Source of the DNA: Phoronis australis
Taxonomy: Eukaryota > Phoronida > Phoronidae
NCBI GenBank assembly: GCA_002633005.1
Contig: NMRA01000343.1
Span: 393,671-457,670 of the forward strand
DNA: 64,000 nt
Reading direction: 5' to 3'
This document shows, in pieces, positions 12,196-24,200 of this stretch. The position numbers and the translations under genes were made by a program. The notes under the pieces were generated by a model. That model was given only the letters and a program-made list of their open reading frames with translations, had not been told where the DNA came from and did not search any database. Each line of letters opens with the position of its first letter. The stretch's first letter is position 1.

Positions 12196-12456
12196 AGAGG
12201 CATGGAACGCGAAAGCTCGCCAAAATGTCTTTTAAACAATTCCTTACCAAAGTACCATTTTGCAACGTGTAGTACAGAATAATTCACTTTCCCCAGGGAG
12301 GAAATTTCCAGGAAAAATCGCAAAATTTACGATTTTGGAAATATGCGCGAAGGAAAAACTCTGTGGTTACCTCAGTGTTTCTAATTTCCCTCCCACTTAT
12401 GATAAATGCGCGCATGTACTCACAGTCAGTTGCTTGAAGTCGCCTTCCAGGCCTCT
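12196..12456. mobile_element. MITE with TTAA target duplication (AGAGGC family)
   Basis: TTAA at 12192-12195 and 12457-12460; inverted ends AGAGGCATGGAACGCGA / AGAGGCCTGGAAGGCGA. 261 bp, no coding capacity. Interior similar to 59096-59420. Confidence 0.8.
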
Positions 12457-12659
12457 TTAAGGTCAGATATCGACCAATGACATAGGTCAACAACACAAGT
12501 TCAGGGGGGGGGGGGCATTCACGACTTCCAATGGGCACAACATTCTCACGAAAACATAAAATCACCTAACTATCGCAAGTCGGCCATTTTGGTAGTTGCA
12601 TAAAAGGAAAACACATGAATAAACTGCAGAGTTTCAACTTTGTTTCCGCTTGTATAATT

Positions 12660-12795
12660 AAGTGCACTTGATTCACTCTGGCTGTTCATTCGTGTCAACT
12701 AGCTAAGACACCTGATTGGATCTCGAAGACGACTTCCGGTTTTTAAACCAATCAGATGTCTTGACCGGTTGATAACGAAGTAAATTAAGTGCAGC
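12660..12795. mobile_element. Short MITE, GCACTTGATTCAC family
   Basis: Ends aagtgcacttgattcactc and gtaaattaagtgcag are inverted. The interior has aagacacctgattgg and an inverted counterpart aaccaatcagatgtctt. Related to 19390-19702. Confidence 0.55.
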
Positions 12796-13619
12796 CACTG
12801 CCTACATATGAAACGCAGGGCAAGTAAATTAAAGCTGTTGACTTGCTCCTTACACTAGTAAGAAACGATTGCTAGTGGACTTCAGAAAACTGATCAGCCG
12901 GGTAAAAAGGCAACTGGTTCAGCATCAGTCTCCAGCAGTTAGGACCTTTCTGTTCTTTTCAGAGACCACTTACAATCTAAGCAAGGAACAAGTAGTGACA
13001 GCTTTAATAATTCACGGAAAGATGCAGCAATCAAAACTTACTCTTTTAGAAGAAAGTGGGTTTGCGGCTCAAGTCTAAATGCACCCTCTTGTATCGTGTA
13101 ATGTTTTTGCATCACCAACGACTTTCCATGGAATTGTGAATTTAGTCAAAATACTTCCTTCTATAGAATCAGAAAGTGGTGGCGTCATGCCGTAAAGCAC
13201 AGCAAGTGTCGAAAACGTAGAAAATCAGCACGTTCACACAAATATCATTGAGTCAATAGTTATTGTAGTTCAGTCGTTAGTCCACATGATTTTTTCGTAA
13301 TGTGGTGTCGAGGAGACAGAAACATTAATTTTTTGATTGACGAAATGATAGCGAGTGGTTCAGTGACCACCGTTTCTAGCTGGCCTTTTGTTCAATTAGA
13401 GACGGTGGTCACTGTCTAGTACAAGGCCAAACACCTATCAGATGACAATCTACTTAACGTTTGAGAGAAGTTCTTATTCGGACTATACAACTGTCGAAGA
13501 ATTTAAGTTACAAAACGTTACATTTCAGTCTCGTCACCTCCAAATGAGGCATGCAACACAGAGCAAGTATCATACCGATTCAACACTTTATCCTGACAAG
13601 TACGACTGAAAATTCCGTT

Positions 13620-14026
13620 CAGGGCCCGGTCTCCAATTTTTTTACTCGAAATGGAACTCGAAATTAGCTTTGGCATTTTCTACTTTACTTTTGGGCGAAC
13701 TCAAGATAAGTGTCTATTATTCTATGCTCGAGTACATAATAACTTACGTAGTTAATTTATTGCCCTTAGTTCACAGCTTGTAAACCCAATATTAAAGCAA
13801 TAAGTTCGAGTTTGAACTCGAAATTTCGAGTTTTTACTCGAGTTTGTAGCACGAATATAAGGGTCTTCAAGGGCAAACTTGAGCTAGAAACTCCTATGCA
13901 TAAACTATAATGTATTCGAGCACAGTCTGATAACCAATTATCTTAAGTTCGCACAAAAGGAGCAGAGAAATTGCCAAAACTAGTTTCGAGTTCGTTTCGA
14001 GTACAAAGATTAGAGACCGGGCCCTG
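13620..14026. mobile_element. Fold-back element, 407-bp near-complete palindrome
   Basis: Begins cagggcccggtctc and ends gagaccgggccctg. The arms stay complementary through most of each half (actcgaaat.gaactcgaaa, aattgccaaaac/gctttggcat, cgaactcaagataa/ttatcttaagttcg) to a centre near 13824 (tcgaaatttcga). No coding capacity; the target duplication is not clear. Confidence 0.8.
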
Positions 14027-15068
14027 TACACTTATCCAGTCAACAGTTGCACCCGAGTTAAACCAACACTCACAATAAGCTCATTGCCTACTTTACTTTG
14101 CATCAAGCAGACCTCTTCTACTAAGTGCGCAGTACACCACTATACATGTACATGTACACTGTACATCCTCAGGCATGCAACGACATGCAGCGGTAAATTC
14201 GATGGAAACGAAAAGCAAAACCGGACGTGAACAGTGAAGACAAGTAAATATAGGAATTCAAGATAAGTTTTGATTCCTTGCTAATCCATTACGAATGACG
14301 TCAGTTGTGCTTCCGAAATGGCACGACCGTTATATTAAAAGGAATAGTTTTGTGAACGGCATTGAAAAATGAACGATTCGAAGTTACTTGATGTACCATA
14401 CTGAGCTACTCGGTGCTTAGCTTATCCGTTGAAGTAAATGGACACGGTACTCCACGGTGTGAGTTTGAGTGATCTTCCCAAAATCACCATTCAAGGCTAG
14501 CTTGATTAACGGCTTCTGGAATGTAATTTATCTAAAATTTACGGAACAGATTTGGAGTAAATTAATCACAGACATGCCAAATCTACATCTGAGACAAAGC
14601 AGAAGAAAATATCCAAATAATAGATGAAGCATACATCAGCCATTAGTAAGCCTATAATACAAATAACATAGGCGTATACACATACATCAACGAAATGCTC
14701 TAACCACATTAGGTACCACCAAACGCCTCACATGCTTTGACAGGGGCAAAAAAAAACTGTGGGTATCCAAAAGTTAGTGTCCGGCCTCGAGCATCCGGGC
14801 GTTCACTGAATTACTGACCCGTACAGTACGTTGGTCTTCGAATACCTGTACGTTGAACACTGGACCTCGGCGATTTTCTCTAGTTGTTCCACAATACTAA
14901 CCTCTTCTCAAGACGCAAAATATTGAAGCCTGTAGAAGCTCTACTGTACCTGTGTACGGTACGACATTCAAACGATCATTATAACGGAAAGACGTGAAAA
15001 AACAGAGGAAAAGAAAAAAAGGAGAATGAATTAAAAGAAAAATATCCAGACGTACAATTCATATGAGT

Positions 15069-15269
15069 TTAGCTTTGCATGCTTTGTGGTGCATTAGCAA
15101 CAACTATTCGTACTAAACTACTGTTTGGTGTTCTATTCTTGGGCATATCCGGGACTTGTGGTGTCAACAACGGCGATTCGGCATAAGTTCCTACCCCTGG
15201 GTTCCCTTCTTCAGCCCCGCCGCGGACTGACAATCTCGAGTTCGCTTTTAACGCTGACTTGAAACTCGT
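15069..15269 (-). CDS. iGluR exon 16 (cytoplasmic tail and stop)
   Basis: Acceptor cattttcag, phase 0, 66 codons then TAA at 15071-15069. It continues with [17 protein letters not shown], basic and Ser-rich like kainate-receptor tails, and ends NAPQSMQS. No classical PDZ-binding terminus is seen. No AATAAA lies within 1 kb downstream on this strand. Confidence 0.85.
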   Translation of the reverse strand, partial: TSFKSALKANSRLSVRGGAEEGNPGVGTYAESPLLTPQVPDMPKNRTPNSSLVRIVVANAPQSMQS

Positions 15270-18200
15270 CTGAAAATGAAAAATATTGGTTAAAGGTCGT
15301 CATTTGATTTACCAAATCGTTTTTTGTTTTGTTGCACACTTCTACTGAAGTGGAGGGAGTTTAAGTGGGGTCGCGTTACGATTCGCGTAAATGATGAAAT
15401 CATGGATTTCTAGATGCTACTTACTACAGTTTTTTGAATGACACAGATCACGACAAAGTGTTGTTCCTCTCCCGAGTAGTTATGTAGCTGTTTTAAATTA
15501 GAGACGTTGCTTATAGGACGACGGCGGCATAGCGCCAGAATTGACCTAACAGGGAACCAGTGGCGTGTGCAAAGGTGGAGTATTGTTGACTGGAACGTTT
15601 ATGGCATGAAGTGGAAGCGAATGATTAGCGGGATACCGGAGGTTACAGGTTGGCGACCACGGTGAGAGATAGCCGGTGAGAAAGCGATGGTTCACGGTTT
15701 ACGGTGACACACATGGTATCCATAGCGGAAGGATCCATCGCTACGGAACAGGTTTGCCGTTCAAGAAAACATCGATCAACTTCAAGTTGTCTCATAAGAA
15801 GTAATGGTATACCTTCTTCTTTCTCGAAGCCAGTTTGGATTTGTACACAATTTCGACGACAGACATCACCATCGACAAACCAAGACCTCCGACCAGAATA
15901 TAAAAGACACCCGAAACATTACTGAGTGTGAGAGGACTCATGGAGGACTCCTGGAATACACGATATGGACAGCCAGGTAAAGACACCATCTAGTGGTTAG
16001 ACATTTTAAATGATAGTTAAGACCAGAAACCCGCATGCAACAGACATCCCCAGTCATGGTTAATCAGTACAAAGTTCTAGGATCGGAATAAAAAGGCGTA
16101 TTATGATTTCCTCGAGTAGTAATATCTTGACATTTTACAAACTTGAAAACCGCCTACTTTAGGTCAAAAGTCTCATTAATATTACAAAGAAGAATCTGGC
16201 AAACCTTTTTATCGCCATCTGGTGGTCCACACTCGCCCTTATCGTACCACCATCTCGTTTTAAACTTTCTCAACGTTCCATCTTCTTTCATCCGAAGAAT
16301 TGCCAGTGTTATGGCATTTCTGTTCAATAAATTGAAGCGTTTCGTTATCAGTAAAGACATACTGAGAAGACATGACCACCAAGACATGGTTGGTGTATCA
16401 TTTCCTCTTCAAAAACCCTTTTACCATGGCCAAATCTATGATGTTAGTTTGAAGGTCATTTGGGCTCATTTTCATGTAGTCCGTAAATTAATAGAGGTCG
16501 GACAATGAGATCTGTGGAGTATTCGTCTTGATTCGAAAACAGCGTTTCGTTTATATACGTTTACTTAAATATTGGACTTTCAAAGCATAAAACTTTCGGA
16601 CTACGCTAGAATGTTAATGGCTTAGATAGAATTGTGGATGCCTATGGCGGAAGATAACGGTGCTACTAAACCCCCCCTGATACCACTGATATCATGCTGT
16701 TTTCCAATAATTTCCACTTTTGTGTAATCCCCGCTCACCACACCGATGCCTCTCTGTGCTTTCCGTGCCACCACCAGTCGTGTCAGTTGTGGGTCACCCC
16801 GCGTCCCCGTAGGTGCCGCTCACCTGTTGGAGTGCCGCCAAGGAACTACATGTATATCACTGTGTATTGTCCAACAATCGGTGTACAGCACTGCATGACT
16901 ATTAGACGTTTTGTTTGTCAGAAAAATCATTATAGCGCGTCCCTTCTCTTATCTAGTCATGTAGTACACCATTAATTTGAACACTAAGCAAGTCTTACGC
17001 TAACGAGATTTGCACGAAAGTAGGCGAAAAAGCGTGCACCGTTTACCCCAGAGTATCCAGCGAAGTCCTCGGCCCACTCATGGGCTTGGCTGAACGTGCT
17101 GGTAGAGATAATTGCAGTCGTAAACCAAAACGCCTGTTTAGCGTACGAGTTTCAGTCAAGAAGCGAACAATGAGTAAGGCAAAAGACTGCTTTTGAAATT
17201 GAAAAGTAAATATGAGCCGTCTTTGAATTTTTAAAATTGAGGCATTTTAAGATAAATTAGCGATTAAGTACTAGATTTTCTTCAGTTTTGCGGCTAAGCA
17301 ACGATCAATAATTAGTATATCGATTATGACAGCCTGGCTCAGGCTCGGGGTAAAAAAAACCCCAAATGTCTCATGAATAGTTGCGTTTTCAACAAATTTA
17401 CCCACCTGTATGCATTATGAGCACTACACGCGACTCCGAATCCTTTGGAGTCGAGGTTGTTGCCTACTTTCATCGTATTGCAAGGCAGTTTTTGGTTATG
17501 ATAGTCGTTCGTAGGCTCGTCAAGTAGAAAGGCATACTTCCCCTTCGATTCTCTAACTCGCTGTACACCTTCCTCTATACTGTCCACGAAAACGTCATTA
17601 GAGGCCTTCATTTGCTCGCTCATTTTCTTGAACACAGTTACCTTAGATGTCTAGAACGATGCATATTAAGTCAAATCAAATGAACAAACGCCAAGGGTAA
17701 TGTAATCAATATGCGTTTACGTTAACGCATCGCAAATAGTATTATACAAGATTACATAACGTTTCCATGCAATACTCGCCAAATTTTTGGGCTTTGTGAA
17801 TTGTCAGAAATTTGGTCATCGTTAATCACGAAATTTGGTTGAGTGCTTTCGAGCATCCCAAATGAAATTGCTAAGAATGGAAATGTTACTAAAAGAGATG
17901 ACGCTGATCGTGAAACAATATCGAGTAGGCTTGACATTTCATGAAGATCAATGTTTTGGCGGATTAAAATATGGACTCCAAATAGCTAGATACTAGGTTT
18001 TGTTTTGGTAGAAAGTGAGACGGTTGTGAAAATTACAGCGAAAGAACTGCCAGTCAGTTATTGTTGAGACGAGGCTCTACAAGGAATATCGAACTGTCAT
18101 CTCTTTGCAAGCACAGGAATGACTTCTCAACCGTGAATACGTTGCGACCAATTTCGCAGTGTTAAGGGGTGTAAACCAAATGTTCGCTTCCTAGATGGAA

Positions 18201-21200
18201 TACGCTTTAGGTGAGCAATAGAAAGCGCAAGGGCTTCACATTCGTTCGAAAACTAGCAAGGTACCATCAAAATCTTGTGGTGTAAAATAATAAAAGAGCC
18301 ACTAGGTGGCACTGAGTTAGTCTAAGTCGTCTGCAAAATAATTAGGATTTTTTTCAAATTTCTGAAAAAGAATTAAGTTCTAAACATAAACATTTAATTC
18401 ACATATCAACAGTCGGTCTATAGTGCTTAGTGATATAAATACTTCGTCTCTGAAGAAAATACAAAGAGAATGTCACGTTTTAACAGCAATTGAAATACTC
18501 GAGACAGCGGAAACTATGATTTCACATCATCCGGTAGCAATGGTTGTAGTCACGTGACCTCAAACAAGCGTGTGCTGTACAAAATTACAGTAATCGATTA
18601 AACGAAAATTATGAAACGTACAATCATGCAAAAATTTACATTCACGAATAAAACAAAGACTCTGCCATCGTTTTAAGTATCTACGTGGGCATTAAATACT
18701 ATTCTTACCTTTAAAGAACCACGGTGTGTTTAGATGAAAGATTTGTAAAATAATTTGAACGCAAGCCAGTTTAGCCAAAACTAGACTTAGCAGCTCTTTT
18801 AACAAACTCATCATCAATTTCTTCAATCTAAAAATTGAGATAAAATTTCCAGTCGTGATTGTTGAATATGTAACAATGTACAGCAAAATTACCTTCAAAA
18901 CACACCTTTTCGACCAAAAGAAAAGCAAATGCTTACAAGACTGTAATGTAGAAAATAGTCCCGTTCACTGATACCATTCCACTGATTTAGTAGCGAAAAC
19001 AGTAAAGTGTATTTTGACTTTTTAAGCCTTGCACATTGTAGTGCAGTTATAACAGAACCACTGGTTTTTCGATGACTTAAACTACTGAAACAAGAAGATA
19101 AAACATTGATATAATGACACCCTGAACAGTTCAGAATCTACGGTATACTCTCTTGTAAATAAAACTTACATCAAAGAATTTTCTCGTAGCACCGGTACGA
19201 AGAATACCGTATGATATTTCGCTATGGCGTGACAGCTCATCAGCTGACTCAACGGGTAAGATTAATTTTTCTATCGTAAGAAACGCCGCTAGGTTTGCGG
19301 TGTACGAGGCGATTATGATAAGGGAACAAATCCACCAGACTCCTGCCGCGCTTCGCCCAGAGATGGAGCTGTGGAAATATATCATAAACTGCACTTGATT
19401 CACTCGCTCGACTTACGCCAGCTCATCCGGGTTAACCGGCTGAGACACCTAATTGGTTTGTGCGCCGGAAATCAATCGTCGCCGAGAACCAATCAAATGC
19501 TCCGGATGGCTAACCCGCCTCCCGTTCAGTAACGCTAGGACCTCGCTTAAAAGCAAGACTTCGCGAGACTACGTGAGATATTGCCGTGTATTTTAAATGA
19601 AAACACGTGACTATGACTAGGTTTTTGCTAGGTTCTAGCGTAGGTCGTAGCGTCTACTGAACGCACGCCCGGCATGCGTCAGTTGACTGAATAAAGTGCA
19701 GCCAAGAATGAACAGTGATAATATAATTAAGACACAAAAGCCTGCCTGTGAAAGCGACATCCACCAAGTATGTTTAATTGAAAGGCTTTTCGTATGATAT
19801 CCGTGTGACATTTATCATTGAGTGTTCCGTGAGAAAGTTTGAATCGTTTTAAACAAAATAATATGTTTCATTTTTCCAGCTTACATAGTGTAGCCTGCAT
19901 TCACACTGATGTTATCAGAAGACCTTTCTCAACCCTCTGTACACAGACTTCCTAAAGTGCATTTTCACACACAATGACATGCAGCTAATTCATGACAGTG
20001 TACGCTGAAATGCCATGCATTCGTGCAGCAAACCATTCCAGATGCGTTTACCATTCGCAGTTACCAAAAATATGAAAGGTGTCGAGATTGCATGAACATT
20101 AATCGCAAGCGTAATCGATAAGATTGTCATCGAAAGCGAAATTTTCAAGTCCACACCATTTTGAAAATCGAGACCTGCACCTTCAGGCAACAACACCTCC
20201 GCCTAGTGCCGGATTAAGTTTTCTCTGTCTTCAAAGCCTTGGAGTGGAGGGGGCGGGGGGGGGAGCACACACATTGTGCCCTCGTCCTGGCAGTCACCGT
20301 ATGTCGATTTTGATCCTTCTCGTCTCTTAAGGTTATGAGCCGGGGTCCTGTTTTAGTGTTGGACCCTAACCTGTCTTTCTCCCTGTTTAGCTGACTAAAA
20401 AACGAAATCGACTTAGGTTCAGGTTTTACTCTTATAAAATCAATCTCAAAAATTCCTTCGGACTTGTTTTCTCAGTTACCAAAAAGAACGTACGGTGTTC
20501 GACAGGTCTAGAACGCAAGGTGTCGATCTTACTGGTTGGCCAACCACAAAATTCGAAAATACGCGGGCCGTAGGGAATTGCATTCAGAAATAAAATTACC
20601 GTTGTTTTCACCTTTGTTACCCCTTCTTAGGTAACAAGTCGTTACATTTAATACTGTTCTCTATGACTAGAGTAAATTTGTAACATATCGCGCAAGTACA
20701 TAAACAATAGGTTGGGATCCGCCACATGAACAGTCTGGGCGAAGTTTTTTAAAATCTGCCGAAAAAAAGCGGCATGTAGTCCTATTCGAAGGGAATGGAA
20801 TAAATTCGATCTCGGTCGATAAGAGGAATGTCCTGTGGGATCTTATTTCATCTACGCCACTCTCAGTACGTTTTCTGCATTTACTTACAAGTTCCTCATC
20901 ATCAATGGAGACCAATTGGCGGTGACGTAAATACGTGTACGTAATGATGTTTGTAAATACGAATGCACTTCGGTTGACAACTCCAAATATCTTTAAAGTG
21001 GCAGCTGAACAGGGTGAAATGCAATCCGGCACTGGCTTTGGCACACCACGAACCAAATCGCTTCTTGCCTCGAGGCTTGGTGAATTCAATGAGAATTGTG
21101 TGAACATCGACAAAGAATAAAACTGAACATTTCTAAGAAATGGTGCGGACATGCGTATTCAAGCCCTCCTGCACTTACATCGAAGAATTCTCTTGTGGTA

Positions 21201-24200
21201 CCACTTTTAACGGTCCCATACTTAATGGTGGAGTGGGTTTTCACCAAGTCATCAGGTGATTGGATTGGGACTATCATTTTCTCAATGGTCAAAAAAGCAG
21301 CCAGGTTGGCCGTGTAGGATGATATAATGATTAGGGTGAACAGCCACCAAGCGCTTGCGACTATACGACCAGATGACGCACTACGGAAATGAAAATTAAG
21401 ACGAGTTCAGTAAAGCGAGGGTGAAACAGTGAAAAAGCTTTTACGTGGTTTTCCACACAATGTGCCTATTTGTGCAATTAACAAACCCAAATTCAAACTA
21501 CTGCCTTTGGAGTTTCATACCTGGGCTGAGTTTCGTAGACGCAAAATTGCCACCAGGATGATCACTTGCTTCGCTTGAAAATGGCGCCATGTCGCGCACT
21601 GTTGCGTGATTTTGAGTTTTCGTGAGGTTCTCGCGTCTACGGAACGCACGCTTGCTCGATTGCATAAAAATACGGAGTTTTTATGTGACTCATTGTCATG
21701 TGATTACATTGGTTGCAATACTATTAACGAAACTAATACTTGCAGGAAGTGAAAACCACGTGAAAGGTTTTGTGCTTAGACATAGGCGTAGGAAACGGGG
21801 ACAGGGAGAGTGAAAACACCACTTTTAGGCTACACTAGCAAAAACGTTTGACTTGGAACTCATCAGACACTCATAAATACAACTTGGCACTTCGCAACGT
21901 GTTGCTGACGGACATTAAAATTCATTCCGGTATAAGTACATAAACGTAATGCGCAAAATTACGAATAAATAAAAGAAACTTATAATATTTCCCGGCGCTA
22001 GCTGAGAACTCGCCTAGCACATAACTCCAGTCACCAAATGGCAAGACCATCTCGTCCACCGAGTCAACTTGGACTTCCAAACATGTGGAAATCGACGATA
22101 TTTCGTGAGTCCGCTCAAAAATAGTTCGACAAAGCGAAAATTTACGAGAAAAGGAAGCAGAAGAATTATAGTCCGGTTATCAAAAAGTGGACTGATGACT
22201 TGGCATGACAAGACCGTGCCATGCATTTTTCGTCTAAAAATATCGCATACGGAATTAATCTGATCGTTGCTAAGTAATATTATACACGCTACTGATGACT
22301 TCCAAGTAAACGGAGAAAGGACTCCCGTACGAGGAGCCTAGTGGAAATGCAACGTTGACAGAATATTTCATGGGGTTTACCAGAAAATTTGATTCGTAAT
22401 GTTGCGCATGGAATCCCTTATCTGGCATTAGTCGGATTTCTGATTGGAATACCATAATAGCTAAATGTCAAAAATACCCTTTAAGGGTTTTGATAAAGCG
22501 GTGCAGCTTAAAGATACCACTGTAGTGACTAAATTCGTCAGATAGTCGACAAGGAGTCATCCCAGAAACAAGTGTGATTCAAAAGTTTTGGTTGATAAAG
22601 GAGACACCAATATTGGGTAGCAGGTATCGGACAAGGGAAAGAAGATATGATTAAATCTCCCCCTATTCGAGCATGTAATATTAAGTACAATAGTTTTGGA
22701 CGCTAATAAAATTGATTAGTTACGCAGCAGTGGCCACCTATGTTTGAAAATCTACCAATACATTAGCTTCCATAATAGAAACGGACATGCACGCTGTTCA
22801 AATTCCCCAAAGTTCCTCCAAAGACTTGGTTTGGTAACCAGAAAAGAATATTTTAAAGAAGTCAAATCTGCCGTTACTTAAAGTACCCCAGTACCGAGAG
22901 CCAATAATGTACTTGGGAGAGAGGCGCACGCCATGTCCGGTTAGTGGCATGGCACTTGAAATTTAAATAAACATTATGAAACCACTGTTTTCTTTCTTGT
23001 TTTTCATTTTTGATATGTCTGCCAGTTTTCAAGCAATTACTGCTACAAGTATAATCTGATTAAGAGGCGGACGTCGAATAACTAGTCAACTAAAAATACC
23101 AGGATAAATGAAATTTTGTTTTTTAGACATGTGATTATGTCCCCAATCCATACAGGCGCCAATGAATGACTTCTTGTCAAATACGTGACGTCACTTCACT
23201 CTCCCCGCAATCAGCAAATGCTTCCTAATCCTATGTTAGAGGTTTCCAGAAACACTACAAAGCGAGGACATTTTGCATACGACAAGAACACGTCAAAATA
23301 TTTAGCCTAAAACTAGTCCAAGTAGCGTTATGTGGACCACGTTTCTTGGGAGAAAACCAAGAACTCTTAAAACCTTGCAAAATCAGTGTAAAGCAGGTGT
23401 TTTGTAAGTATGGTCAAGACTTTACTAGCCACCACATAAGTGATTGGGCGGTAAGGTTAGAATGTTGAATTTTGAGATTTAATTCACTGTCTCTGTTCCA
23501 TAATTGTACAAGATTTTTCGTCGCAAATGTAAACTAATGTCTAATAATTTGGGTCCACGTAACGCAGTTATGGGCTGCGTTTCCAAGACACTTGCTTACG
23601 AAACGGAAACAGTGAATAATTCTATCCCATAATTCAACATTTTAACATCACCGACCAATCACACTAGTGGGAGCCATTTTTTCAGGGTACCCTAGTAAGG
23701 TCTTGAGCATACTCGTGATACAACCAGGTGACTTTGCGTGGTCTTGCGGATACGGAACGCATCCCTCATAAGTACATCGTAGTTTCTAAAAAATAGAGAT
23801 CCTCGACTTTTCTCCTTTTTGATCTCAATGAATTTGAACTTATTAAAGCAACAAGGATGTAAAGGAACTTGTACGGTAATTCTTCTATTAATTCACACAC
23901 ACGCTAACCATACGCTGTTCTCGAAAGAGATAGGGATAACATTCCTGTAGGTTGGCCTTGTCGGAAACGTTCATGTCCAAAAGGTCTTACAAATGCAGGG
24001 TATTCCATCGAAATTGGGATCCCGGTGTCGAATAACAGACTCCCGCACCTTTAAAACAGCTGTATCCCGAAAAACACGAACCCCCTACCTTTTAAAACAC
24101 AAACCCCGACCTTTAAAACAGTTACACGGGGTATCGGACAGGAAAGCTGGACATTTTTCAACTTTTCTGAGACGATGTCGGTAGCCTTAAACTTTGAGTT

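Larger units (their letters stand above)
8805..15068. other. Intergenic region between convergent genes
   Basis: Holds the LTR-like copy (11735), the TTAA MITE (12196), a short MITE (12660), the fold-back element (13620), a GGGCACCC...GGGTGCCC hairpin at about 10502-10522 and a hairpin at 13361-13414. A 129-codon plus frame at 10845-11234 has no recognisable motif and is not called. Confidence 0.6.

Noticed and set aside
18692-18928. Minus frame with a hydrophobic start ([20 protein letters not shown]) and a good donor gtaaga
   Set aside because: Resembles a signal-peptide exon with phase 1 exit, but no compatible exon lies downstream before the receptor's own phase-0 exon 13. Likely chance in AT-rich intron DNA.
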